Assembly: GCA_947044365.1 (NCBI GenBank)
Contig: OX345643.1
Coordinates: 4,854,001-4,918,000 of the forward strand
Origin: Petrosia ficiformis
Taxonomy: Eukaryota > Porifera > Demospongiae > Haplosclerida > Petrosiidae
Reading direction: 5' to 3'
Length of the DNA stretch: 64,000 bases
Part shown: positions 43,761 through 64,000 of the stretch, in pieces
How positions within the stretch are numbered: the stretch's first letter is position 1
Layout of the letters: the number at the start of each line of letters is the position of its first letter
Notes under the pieces: generated by a model
What the model was told of the DNA's origin: nothing
The model's database searches: none
What the model saw: only the letters and a program-made list of their open reading frames with translations
Position numbers and translations under genes: made by a program

Positions 43761-45847
43761 ATGTGAGTTCCTTTTCTCTGTTTGATATCTATTTTCTCTA
43801 TAAACATATTTTAATTGCTACATGACTCATGAGTGATTTTTCATTATTTCAGGCCAATTAAAAGTAGAAGTAGATCTAGGTCACGTGACCGAAGAAGGCG
43901 GTTGAGGTCCCGTTCCAGAAGTCGTGGAAGGAGTAGAAGTCCAGTCAGACGTGGTAGATTTGATCGGTATAGAGGACGTGACTGGGATCGCAATAGGGGA
44001 AGACCTTTCAGACATCGTTCAAGGGATAGAGGAGGTAGGGGTGGAAGATCTAGATCACGAGAGAGGGAAAGGGAACGAGAAAGAGAGAGAGACAGACCAA
44101 GAGAACAAGAAAGGGGAAAAGGGAGACCAACGAGAAGACGTTCCCGATCTAGCAGGTATAAAAATAGCAATAATAACTTGTATAGTACATACATATATAT
44201 ACCTGGCTTCCTTTGTTAAAATGTTTTAATATAAGGCAATTTGTATAAATTATTCGATAGCAAAAGATCACATGTAAATTATGTATAGTTTAGTGCTGGG
44301 CAATATTTTGACATTGTCGATAGTCAGTGTTAGATGTAGAGGGTGTTTAGGCGTTGTTTCACCACGTAGTTTTATTAATTTTATTGATGTTTGTTTTACG
44401 CTTAAAAGCATTAGTGATGGGTGTTTCAATACCGATACCAATCACCACACCTCTATTTTAATCAGACACGCCCATTTAATAGAAACATTTTTCAGAGCAC
44501 TTCCACATTTTTAACTGAATTTGTGTAAAGTATAGTTATGTTTTAATACTTCCCAAGTTATAACTACACAATTAAAAATCCCAATACACAGTATTTTGAT
44601 AGTATGGATGCATGGCAGGTTTCATAATGAGAGAGAGGAGGGCACCCTGGATTTCCCCATTCAATAGCTATCATGACAGTATATACATGTAGTAATAACA
44701 AGTGGTCCTATCTTTTTTGCATCATTGGCTATGATTCTATAGCCCTAAAGGGCCTAAATTTTTAAAATTTGTTGGGGACCAGGACTAGATCCCGTAAGTT
44801 TCACATCATTGATTTTTCACCCCCAAAAAAAAACAATTCTGTATGAAACCTACATGGTATGTAGATAAGTTATCTTTTTGTCTCCATTACAGCAGTGGTA
44901 GTAGTAGTGGATCATCTCGTTCCTCTTCAAGTGGTTCCTCCTCAGGTTCTTCAAGAAGCAGTAGTGCTAGTAGTAGTAGAAGCAGCGCTAGTAAATCTCC
45001 TGCACCTGTTAAGAGTAAAACTAAAGAAGATAAACCACTTGAAACACCAGAGGAAAAGAAAGTAGAGACCAAACCATTACCAGTTGAAAAAGTAGAAACT
45101 GTTGAGAAGATTACAGAGACAGAGGTAAAAGTTAAAAGTAAAAGTCCCTCTAAGTCTCCTGTTAAATTGAAAACACCTTCGAAGTCTCCATCAAAATCTC
45201 CTTCCAAATCGCCTTCAAAATCACCCACTCGAAAATCTGTTTCAAAGTCACCAACTCGAAAATCTGCTTCTCGCTCTCCCTCTAGCAGTAGTTCATCCAG
45301 CAGTGGATCTCCAGCTCGACGTTACTCTCGTGTCAAGCCATCTCGATCTCGTTCTACATCTCCTCACGCAAGGAAACGCTCTCCTAGTCCCCGCCCAGTA
45401 AAGGTCCATATAGGAAGACTAACTAGAAACGTCACTAAATCTCATGTACAAGAAATATTTTCCAATTTTGGAAAAATAAAGGCAGTAGATGTACCAATTG
45501 ATCGATTTAATCTTCTTCCTCGAGGACATGCGTACATTGAATTTGAGACTCCAGAAGAAGCACAAAATGGTCTCAAATATATGGATGGTGCTTGGATAGA
45601 TGGTCGACAGGTTGGTGTACAACTGGTTTTTCCTGTTAGAGCTACTCGAGATTCTCGGCCATTTCGTCAGTCACCTCCTCCTAGAAGACGTATGTTTCGT
45701 AATTCTCCACCACGCTATAGAGGTACATGGCGAAGATCTCCTCGGGCTAGAAGTCCTCCTAAGCGAAGACGTTCCCGTAGTCGTTCATACTCACGGAGTC
45801 GATCTCCAAGAAGGCGTAGACGTTCTGATTCAAATGCTTCAAGATAA
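43761..45847 (+). CDS. RNPS1: RNPS1, SR-like splicing/exon-junction factor
   Basis: Exons 43761-43762, 43853-44155 and 44893-45847 give 419 residues. The start codon is split: exon 1 ends AT before GTGAGT, and exon 2 supplies G, giving MPIKSRSRSRSRDRRRR. Residues 1-100 are Arg/Ser-rich with an RERERERERD run. A serine-rich stretch and a lysine/SPSKSP-repeat region follow. The single RRM near 285-360 (VHIGRLTRNVTKSHVQEIF, GHAYIEFETPEEAQ) is characteristic of RNPS1. The tail is Arg-rich and ends RRRRRSDSNASR. RNPS1 is a nuclear activator of splicing and a component of exon-junction-associated complexes. It is longer than the human protein (305 residues) because of the N-terminal RS extension. 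A polyadenylation signal lies at 45954. Confidence 0.95.
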
Positions 45848-45953
45848 CTTGTTACTAGGAAATGCTAATAACTAACCCACCTCAACGCAAAAAAACCTGA
45901 AAAGTTGTAAATGTAAAGTGTAGTTTAAAGATTATTATTTTATTGTAATTTTA

Positions 45954-45959
45954 ATAAAC
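45954..45959 (+). terminator. Polyadenylation signal of RNPS1
   Basis: AATAAA 107 bp after the stop codon, followed by a T/G-rich stretch. Confidence 0.7.
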
Positions 45960-46454
45960 TGTGAGTTTTCTTGCAATGGTTTCAGTTCTCCCATCTTTTC
46001 TCTTTTCTAGTAACTTATACATGTACATACATAGTCACTATTCAATTGATGTTATAACCTAGTATACGTAAATGTGAAGATAATTATTAACTCAAGGAAT
46101 GTCCAATTCGATCCAGGTACAGGCCAGCCAATCAGATTGTTACATATAATATATAATTGTATAATAAAGTGATTTTGTCATTGAGAGGCAATGAATGCAC
46201 ACTTTATAACTATAATATATACAGGGGAAATCAATAACAAGAGTGCATGAAATTATTAAAATTTTTAGTGCTATCGGCACTAGTATAAATACACTGATAT
46301 CATTATTAGAAAATTATGCAGCTTATTTTCATGAAATTCAATAATAGCAAAGAAAAAAATTAATAAACATTTAACGAAACAAACACAATATTCATTTTAT
46401 ATACCATTATAATAAAATGATAAGTCAGCATAGAACGGAGTATTGAATATCTTG
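45960..46454. other. Convergent 3' intergenic region, RNPS1/TEX2
   Basis: About 500 bp between two converging genes. AT-rich; no frame or repeat of note. Confidence 0.6.
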
Positions 46455-57139
<10,685 letters not shown>

Positions 57140-57508
57140 CTTGATCACATAAGAAGTAAAGATAGTAGAGAGATAAACACTTCAAGTTTACACTCCGAAT
57201 ACGTTCTGTAATGTCGATGTAGTAAATTAGTGCAAGTTGAATCATACATATGGTTGAATTTACCTTCTAAAATTACTTTTGTAAACAGCAGATTGTCTCA
57301 AGTGGTAGTGTCCGTGTTTCTCAGCTCATTATAAGCATCACATAAAGCAGTCGAAGGATGTTATGACATTCCCAACACAACAAACACCCACTCCTAGGAC
57401 CCCGTGTAAGGATATTTTCACAACGGTTCTTGATACAAATGAACATTGAACAATCAATGACCCATAATTAAATCAGTAATACATTAATAAACTATTAAGC
57501 TCTTGTTT
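57140..57508. other. Spacer upstream of TEX2
   Basis: About 370 bp containing the presumed TEX2 promoter and 5'UTR (minus) and the 3' flank of the first lyase-like gene. No repeat or frame seen. Confidence 0.5.
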
Positions 57509-59944
57509 TTAACTAGTACGATCAACCATCCAACTGCCATGGATATCCATGCTGACTCTAGCATCAATTGCAACAGCCTGGGTAATCCATTTGAAATTAA
57601 TCATAGCTTCCATTTGGTTATTGATCAAAACAGTAATACCATCTACGATCGTTTTACTATTGTCACCAATGTCATAAGGAATCATAACAGTTAAGAACAA
57701 ACTTGGTGTATTTGCTTTTACCCTTTCTTTCGAGTAGATTGTAAAATATGGTTGTGATTTCGAAGGATTCAGACGATATTGAGGAGCTTCAAATCCAGGC
57801 ACTATTCCATGAGTACGCCCCTGTGCATCTCCCATATAAACAATTAGCTTTTTAGAACTTGGGGCGCGAGGGTGAAAACCAGGTGTAGACATACGAAATC
57901 CATATAAATCAAACCATCTACCATCCATTAGACTACTGTGATTAGTGCAAGAGAATTTCCATTGTGGTCCTGTTAACCATCCATCTTGATCTACTGTAGG
58001 TGTTATGTAATCTGCTATTATCAGAATCCCTTCTTGTAACAGTATCACTTGTCGAAACCACTGAGTGTCTTTTAGAATGAATGCTGTAATATTTACATGT
58101 CCATAACTATCACCATTGGTAGTTTCAGCCTTTGTATTAATCACTTCAGGAAAAAATGTTATATCTAACACACCCATTGTACCATTAGTAGATAAATATG
58201 TGGTATTAACACTGAATGGCCATTGAATATACTTGTATCCATTATATGTGGCACAGAAAGATTTGTCACAAACAGCACAGCCACACGTGTCATTTAATTT
58301 ATAGTTTGATGACATCTTCCAGTGATAGCGTAAATGAGTGTAATTTTTCACATCAAATGAGTAACTAAGAGATGGTTTGGAATCTTTTGGACGTTTACTT
58401 GTAGTTATTTTGCTCGGATCACATTTGATTTTTAATGCCTTCTTACCAACTTTCGTATCATTAGTAAATTCAGCATTACTCCATGGAACCGAATTTTGAA
58501 AATCATCAACTAAAAGAGTACTATTTGGTCCAACTAGTTCCATATGATCTATGTATAAATAGATGGTTTCCTTGAATGGGTTAGGACACACGATACTTAG
58601 TTCATTGAAATGTCTGGTTACATAGGCTTTCCAATGCAAACTAGCCAATTGGAATCTCCTAGTAGGTTGATCATTGATTTGGTATTCATCTGGTTTAAAG
58701 ATATCTGAACTCAAACGATATGGAAAGTACTTATCTCCTGTTTCACTGTATAGATACATAATTGGCATATTTGTATCATCTGGCATTGGATGTTGTTTAG
58801 ACCAGCCAACATATAAAAATATAGTTTGATCATATTCATAATGTATCAGTGCTCCAACTTGCATTGGATTATTATGATAGATAGTTGAACTGGGATAGAG
58901 TTCTAACATCACATAAGGTGTACCAGAACCAGGCATTCGAGAAGGAGCTACAACTAATTTGTCTGGTATGTTGAAACTGAAAGGTTCACGTCTTCGAAGC
59001 ACAGTACTTGACAAATCTTTGAAGATTGGTTTAAGAGCTTCATTCATCCACACACGAGCCATAGTTATCCAAAGAAGACAATCTTTATCCTTAAGTTCGT
59101 CAACATTTGCATACCTCCAAAACATGTTTGCAGCCCACCGAAAAGACGGATCATTGTATAAAGATGCTGCTCTTTCAAAAACAGCAGTAAAATAACAAGA
59201 ACCCTCTGGAAAACCACTAGGTGGGTAACTGGAATCTTGTAATCCTCCTCCATAATTAGGTAGTGAAGCAGTAGGAGCAATCATATCTCGGTATTTTTCC
59301 AGCAATAGTTTAACACCATTGTTCACCAGATCATCAGTTTTGCCTAAAATATCTGAAAGCATAAACATTTTACATAGGAACATACCATTGTCTGCATTAG
59401 CATTTTCAACATATGTGTGACCATGTGCCCAGTCTTCCCAAGTATTTTGAACAAATGCTTTCCAACCTTTATTTTCGTCAAATTCTGGAAATAGTTGTAG
59501 TGCTGTTTCAGTGGCTAAAGCTGCACTTATGCCTTCATTCCATGCACCTCCCAAATGATTTGGCCTACAGTAGTCAGCTAGTGCTAGCTTGAAGTGGTCA
59601 TCATAGGTTTGACTCCAAAGTGGGCCTTTGTTCATATCTTTGAGTGTCTTGTACTGAAAGGCAACTGGCCAACCTGTAAAGGAATTACCTTCAAATGGCA
59701 AGGAACCATTCTTTGTCTTGTTCTGCCAATACTCCACAAAGAGAGTGAGAGATTGGTGAGCTCTCTGAAGATAAACTTCGTCAGCAGTCAGGATGTACAG
59801 CAATGCATTTTCACATCCAATGCCGTCCTGAGGGTAAGTCAGTGTGGATTCCAATGAGAAGTTCTTAGCAAAGTCCAAGTAAGAGAGGAACAGCTCGGCC
59901 TGTACGATGCTGAAAGCTGAAACAAGCCATAGCACAGCATACAT
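57509..59944 (-). CDS. Secreted heparinase II/III-like protein, copy 1
   Basis: Intronless, 811 residues, ATG at 59944. An N-terminal signal peptide (MYAVLWLVSAFSIVQA) is followed by a helical half resembling the alpha/alpha-toroid of polysaccharide lyases (LTYPQDGIGCENALLYILTA, NYGGGLQDSSYPPSGFPEGS, WAANMFWRYANVDELKD). A beta-rich half follows, with the QWFRQVILLQEGILIIADYI stretch typical of heparinase II/III-type sandwiches. Between them near residue 552 is a cysteine cluster (TCGCAVCDKSFC), and there are many N-glycosylation motifs. The family call rests on remembered fold style, not a search; substrate unknown. It could act on sponge or microbial matrix glycans outside the cell. Copy 2 lies 141 bp away in the same direction. 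Other lengthy secreted hydrolases are possible alternatives. Confidence 0.5.
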   Translation of the reverse strand: MYAVLWLVSAFSIVQAELFLSYLDFAKNFSLESTLTYPQDGIGCENALLYILTADEVYLQRAHQSLTLFVEYWQNKTKNGSLPFEGNSFTGWPVAFQYKTLKDMNKGPLWSQTYDDHFKLALADYCRPNHLGGAWNEGISAALATETALQLFPEFDENKGWKAFVQNTWEDWAHGHTYVENANADNGMFLCKMFMLSDILGKTDDLVNNGVKLLLEKYRDMIAPTASLPNYGGGLQDSSYPPSGFPEGSCYFTAVFERAASLYNDPSFRWAANMFWRYANVDELKDKDCLLWITMARVWMNEALKPIFKDLSSTVLRRREPFSFNIPDKLVVAPSRMPGSGTPYVMLELYPSSTIYHNNPMQVGALIHYEYDQTIFLYVGWSKQHPMPDDTNMPIMYLYSETGDKYFPYRLSSDIFKPDEYQINDQPTRRFQLASLHWKAYVTRHFNELSIVCPNPFKETIYLYIDHMELVGPNSTLLVDDFQNSVPWSNAEFTNDTKVGKKALKIKCDPSKITTSKRPKDSKPSLSYSFDVKNYTHLRYHWKMSSNYKLNDTCGCAVCDKSFCATYNGYKYIQWPFSVNTTYLSTNGTMGVLDITFFPEVINTKAETTNGDSYGHVNITAFILKDTQWFRQVILLQEGILIIADYITPTVDQDGWLTGPQWKFSCTNHSSLMDGRWFDLYGFRMSTPGFHPRAPSSKKLIVYMGDAQGRTHGIVPGFEAPQYRLNPSKSQPYFTIYSKERVKANTPSLFLTVMIPYDIGDNSKTIVDGITVLINNQMEAMINFKWITQAVAIDARVSMDIHGSWMVDRTS

Positions 59945-60085
59945 GCTTCAACCTAAATTTGGGGTGGGCTAGTTATGAAGAACAATAATTAATAACTTTA
60001 CAAAATTCAATAAGTTTCAGACCCTTCAGGATATACAACTCCCAAAGAAAAATTGTGCAGTACAATTACATAAGAATTACAGTTC

Positions 60086-62521
60086 TTAATTACGCTTTAC
60101 TGTCCAAGTTCCATGCACATCTATATTAACTTGTATATCATTTACAGCTGTTTTGGTGATCCAATGAAGTTTTATTGTAGCTTCCATGTCCATGATAGTT
60201 CCTATGTGTATACCACTAACAATCGTTTTGCTATCCTCCTCAAAATCATAAGGAATCATAACAGTTATAAACATAACGGGTGTGTCTGATTTTACCTTTT
60301 GCTTCGTGTAGATTGTAAAATATGGTTGTGATTTCGATGGATTCAGACGATATTGAGGAGCTTCAAATCCAGGAACTATACCATGAGTACGCCCTTGCGC
60401 ATCTCCCATATAAACAATTAGTCTCTTGGAACTCAAAGTACGAGGGTGAAAACCAGGTGTAGACATACGAAATCCATATAAATCAAACCATCTACCATCC
60501 ATTAGACTACTGTGATTAGTACAAGAGAATTTCCATTGTGGTCCTGTTAACCATCCATCTTGATCTACTGTAGGTGTTATGTAATCTGCTATTATCAGAA
60601 TCCCTTCTTGTAACAGTATCACTTGTCGAAACCACTGAGTGTCTTTTAGAATGAATGCTGTAATATTTACATGTCCATAACTATCACCATTGGTAGTTTC
60701 AGCCTTTGTATTAATCACTTCAGGAAAAAATGTTATATCTAACACACCCATTGTACCATTAGTAGATAAATATGTGGTATTAACACTGAATGGCCATTGA
60801 ATATACTTGTATCCATTATATGTGGCACAGAAAGATTTGTCACAAACAGCACAGCCACATGTGTCATTCAATTTATAGTTTGATGACATCTTCCAGTGAT
60901 AGCGTAAATGAGTGTAATTTCTCACATCAAATGAGTAACCAATAGGTGGCTTGGAATCTTTTGGACGTTTACTTGTAGTTATTTTGCTCGGATCACATTT
61001 GATTTTTAATGCCTTTTTACCAACTTTTGTATCATTAGTAAATTCAGCATTACTCCATGGAACCGAATTTTGAAAATCATCAACTAAAAGAGTACTATTT
61101 GGTCCAACTAGTTCCATATGATCTATGTATAAATAGATGGTTTCCTTGAATGGGTTAGGACACACGATACTTAGTTCATTGAAATGTCTGGTTACATAAT
61201 CCTTCCAATGCAAACTGGCCAATTGGAATCTCCTAGTAGGTTGTTCATTGATTTGGTATTCATCTGGTTTAAAGATATCTGAACTCAAACGATATGGAAA
61301 GTACTTATCTCCTGTTTCACTGTATGGATACATAATTGGCATATTTGTATCATCTGGCATTGGATGTTGTTTAGACCAGCCAACATATAAAAATATAGTT
61401 TGATCATATTCATAATGTATCAGTGCTCCAACTTGCATTGGATTATTATGATAGATAGTTGAACTGGGATAGAGTTCTAACATCACATAAGGTGTACCAG
61501 AACCAGGCATTCGAGAAGGAGCTACAACTAATTTGTCTGGTACGTTGAATCTGAAAGGTTCACGTCTTCGAAGCACAGTACTTGACACATCTTTGAAGAT
61601 TGGTGCTAGTGACTTGTCCATCCACATATGAGCTAATGTTATCCACAGAAGACAATCTTTATCCTTGAGTTCATCAACATTTGCATACCTCCAAAACATG
61701 TTTGCAGCCCACCGAAAAGACGGATCATTGTATAAAGATGCTGCTCTTTCAAAAACAGCAGTAAAATAACAAGAACCCTCTGGAAAACCACTAGGTGGGT
61801 AACTGGAATCTTGTAATCCTCCTCCATAATTAGGTAGTGAGGCAGTAGGAGCAATCATATCTCTGTATTTTTCCAATGTCTCTTTAACACTACTGTTTGA
61901 CAGATCGGTTCCCTTTCCTAAAGTGTCCGAGAGCAACATCATTTGACATAGAAACATACCATTTTCCACATTAGCATTTTCAACATATGTGTGTCCATGT
62001 GTCCAGTCTTCCCAAGTATCCTTTACATATGCCTTCCATGTTCCATCTTTGTCAAAATCTGGAAATAGTTCAAGAGCTGTTGCAGTGGCTAAAGCAGCAC
62101 TTATGCCTTCATTCCATACACCTCCTGTTATGCTAGGTTTGCAATAGTCAGCCAGGGCCAGCTTGAAGTGGTCCTCATAGGTTTGACTCCAACTAGGAAG
62201 TTTCTCCATATCTTTGAGTGTCTTGTACTGGTAAGCAACCGGCCAACCTGTAAAGGCGCTTGCTTGAAATGGCAGGGAACCATTCTTTGTCTTGTTCTGC
62301 CAATACTCCACAAAGAGTGTCAGAGATTGATGGGCTTTCTGAAGATAAACTTCATCAGCAGTCAGGATGTACAGCAATGCATTTTCACATCCAGCACCAT
62401 CTTGAGGATATGTTAGTGTGGATTCTGATGAGTATGTCTTGACAAAATCCAAATAAGACAGAAATATTTCAGCCTGTGAGATACTGAGAGCAGAAAGAAA
62501 CAGCAACAAAATGGCATGCAT
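60086..62521 (-). CDS. Secreted heparinase II/III-like protein, copy 2
   Basis: Also exactly 811 residues and intronless. I chose the ATG at 62521, which yields a good signal peptide (MHAILLLFLSALSISQA); the open frame upstream to 62563 has only a TTG. Residues about 240-740 are almost identical to copy 1 at DNA and protein level, while the first 230 and last 60 residues differ at many positions. That mosaic pattern suggests gene conversion of the middle. The cysteine cluster, the NYGGGLQDSSYPPSGFPEGS motif and the QEGILIIADYI motif are all kept. Its start is 42 bp from that of EEF2KMT on the other strand. Same functional caveats as copy 1. Confidence 0.5.
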   Translation of the reverse strand: MHAILLLFLSALSISQAEIFLSYLDFVKTYSSESTLTYPQDGAGCENALLYILTADEVYLQKAHQSLTLFVEYWQNKTKNGSLPFQASAFTGWPVAYQYKTLKDMEKLPSWSQTYEDHFKLALADYCKPSITGGVWNEGISAALATATALELFPDFDKDGTWKAYVKDTWEDWTHGHTYVENANVENGMFLCQMMLLSDTLGKGTDLSNSSVKETLEKYRDMIAPTASLPNYGGGLQDSSYPPSGFPEGSCYFTAVFERAASLYNDPSFRWAANMFWRYANVDELKDKDCLLWITLAHMWMDKSLAPIFKDVSSTVLRRREPFRFNVPDKLVVAPSRMPGSGTPYVMLELYPSSTIYHNNPMQVGALIHYEYDQTIFLYVGWSKQHPMPDDTNMPIMYPYSETGDKYFPYRLSSDIFKPDEYQINEQPTRRFQLASLHWKDYVTRHFNELSIVCPNPFKETIYLYIDHMELVGPNSTLLVDDFQNSVPWSNAEFTNDTKVGKKALKIKCDPSKITTSKRPKDSKPPIGYSFDVRNYTHLRYHWKMSSNYKLNDTCGCAVCDKSFCATYNGYKYIQWPFSVNTTYLSTNGTMGVLDITFFPEVINTKAETTNGDSYGHVNITAFILKDTQWFRQVILLQEGILIIADYITPTVDQDGWLTGPQWKFSCTNHSSLMDGRWFDLYGFRMSTPGFHPRTLSSKRLIVYMGDAQGRTHGIVPGFEAPQYRLNPSKSQPYFTIYTKQKVKSDTPVMFITVMIPYDFEEDSKTIVSGIHIGTIMDMEATIKLHWITKTAVNDIQVNIDVHGTWTVKRN

Positions 62522-62563
62522 TTCAAAACTGCATGGGCGGAGCTGATTATGAACAATTAGCAA
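62522..62563. promoter_or_regulatory. 42-bp gap between divergent starts of lyase-like copy 2 and EEF2KMT
   Basis: Only 42 bp separate the two start codons, so 5'UTRs or promoters must overlap the neighbouring gene. gcatgggcgg is the only GC-rich word. Confidence 0.5.
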
Positions 62564-63895
62564 ATGGAAGAAGTTCTGGATCAGTTTCTTGCTTGTGTTC
62601 CTTTAAGGGATCTACAATGGAAAAACATGAATTTTTCCACTGAATATCAAAATGAACTTATAAAGAAGGTGATCATGCTTACTAGATAGTAGTATAGACT
62701 AGTTAGGCATGTTATGATAGTGTAAGTGATGAGTGTGGTAGCCATTACCTAAATAGATGATGACAGTGAGTGTAGACCTACTATCTCAATGATAAAAAAA
62801 TAAATAGTTGTATGCTGAGCTATGCTTGCAGAAAAAGCAGAATGATGATCTACAGTGTGTCAGTACATGTGGTATTGAAAATAATATCTTTAACAAAATT
62901 GTAGATATTTGAAAACCAGCTAGTTGCTCATTATGCTCCAAGACGTGATTATCAACTTTCTTTCCTCAAGAGTCTTATGAAGCAGGTCAGGATTGTAATG
63001 TGTGTTTATTGTTCAACTTCAATTTGTTTTGTATGTACATGTAGGTTGAGAATAATGATAATGAGATCGTTGAACAGTTGTATGAAATATATGGCAAATT
63101 AATAGGTAGCCCTCCTGATTCAGATTATTGCTACAAGTCTTATAATTTGGTAATTATAAATGATTTGTAATTCTATAAACTATGTACCTTGTATGTATTT
63201 ACCCTCACCACATAGCGTAGAGGGAACGGTATGGTAATCGTTTTCTGTGTCTGTCTATACATTAGCATATTTTAAAAATAAGTATGTTAGCCGTTTGAAT
63301 GAGTTACTGGCAGATTCAAATTTATATTATACAAGGTAGAAAATTAAGGACAGGATTTTCTAAACCTTTCTTGTTGTGATATTATGACTATTTGTATAAC
63401 TCTTTTTCCAAAACATCTGCTCATAATCGAACACATCTTAATTAACACATACAAGCTTACATTTTGATACTACTAGCAAAGCAATGCTTTAGAAGAAGTA
63501 CAATTGAGGTAGTGACCACTACAACATCAAGTACTGACTGAGTATTCCTATATAGATCCTGACATTTGCTTTCTAGCTCATTATGTATATATGTCTAATA
63601 GTTTACATATATAGTTAAATACATAGACATTGTCTATGTATTTAACAATATATGTAAACTATGTCTGTATACAACTATTTTATGTAAATTGGTATGTATT
63701 TATGCGTATTGCACACACAATTTTAAAATTTATTTGTGCATGTTTGCAATATGAGAGTTGCATACCATTTGAATATTATATCACTAGATAAATTCATTCA
63801 TATCATTCATTCTCCAGGCAGATTATGGCTATATCACATTAAAGGAGTCAATTCATCTCATATCAAAAGGAACAACAGGACTACACTCCTGGCAG
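62564..63895 (+). CDS. EEF2KMT: EEF2KMT (FAM86) eEF2-lysine methyltransferase, 5' part
   Basis: Four in-phase exons: 62564-62668 (MEEVLDQFLACVPLRDLQWK), 62905-62985 (FENQLVAHYAPRRDYQL), 63045-63149 (EIVEQLYEIYGKLIGSPPDS, YKSYNL) and 63818-63895 (GYITLKESIHLISKGTTGLHSWQ split over the exon). The order and the last motif match the N-terminal region of human FAM86A/EEF2KMT, where a SESTAIISYGTTGLVTWDA segment precedes the SAM-binding domain. The catalytic seven-beta-strand domain lies beyond the right edge. The enzyme trimethylates a lysine of elongation factor 2 in known eukaryotes. The family call is from remembered sequence. Confidence 0.85.
63600..63660. repeat. 61-bp near-perfect palindrome in EEF2KMT intron 3
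   Basis: gtttacatatatagttaaat and acatagacat pair with tgtctatgtatttaacaata and tatgtaaac, giving a 30-bp stem with almost no loop. Confidence 0.85.
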
Positions 63896-64000
63896 GTTAC
63901 AATTATCAAAAATACTTGACCTTTGTGTGATATCATTGAAATTACTGAAGTACAAACATTTTTGACAAACTTTGAGAAGTCGTCAGTCTGATGAAAGAAT

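Noticed and set aside
45600..45875. 91-codon plus-strand frame overlapping the end of RNPS1
   Set aside because: Out-of-frame shadow of the RRM and Arg-rich tail of RNPS1.

Overview
The window is animal nuclear DNA: AT-rich, with multi-exon genes using GT/AG introns, some only about 55-65 bp long, and many microsatellites, minisatellites and short inverted-repeat elements. Very large Death-domain/ankyrin genes next to conserved animal housekeeping genes suggest a demosponge, probably close to Amphimedon. This is an inference from gene content and sequence style; no species search was possible.

Layout. (1) 1-28 kb is a segmentally duplicated cluster on the minus strand. It holds three paralogous Death-fold + ankyrin genes (1-957, cut by the window edge; 8335-16209; 22987-27414). 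Between them lie scrambled, partly decayed copies of exons from IRE1 (exons 9, 11, 12, 14, 17, 18, 20, 21 and 22). (2) 28.45-43.61 kb (minus) is an apparently intact IRE1/ERN1 gene, which I reconstruct as 22 coding exons and about 910 residues with all kinase and RNase key residues. (3) 43.76-45.85 kb (plus) is RNPS1, divergent from IRE1 across about 150 bp, with its ATG split by an intron. (4) 46.46-57.14 kb (minus) is TEX2, a lipid-transfer SMP-domain protein, in six recognised coding exons. (5) 57.5-62.5 kb (minus) holds two tandem intronless genes for secreted 811-residue proteins that look like heparinase II/III-type polysaccharide lyases. (6) From 62,564 (plus) runs the 5' part of EEF2KMT (FAM86), head to head with the second lyase-like gene across 42 bp and leaving the window on the right.

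How the parts relate. The repeating order [IRE1 exons]-[Death-ankyrin gene] occurs three times, which points to tandem duplication of a unit made of the 3' part of IRE1 and its downstream Death-ankyrin neighbour. A consequence is that two Death-ankyrin genes are now followed, on the same strand, by transmembrane, kinase and RNase exon copies of IRE1. This is the order of parts seen in RNase L. The kinase copies carry disabling lesions, so a working fusion is unproven, but two last RNase exons and several transmembrane exons remain open and spliceable. IRE1 (unfolded-protein response RNase), RNPS1 (exon-junction/splicing), TEX2 (ER contact-site lipid transfer) and EEF2KMT (eEF2 methylation) otherwise look like ordinary single-copy genes.
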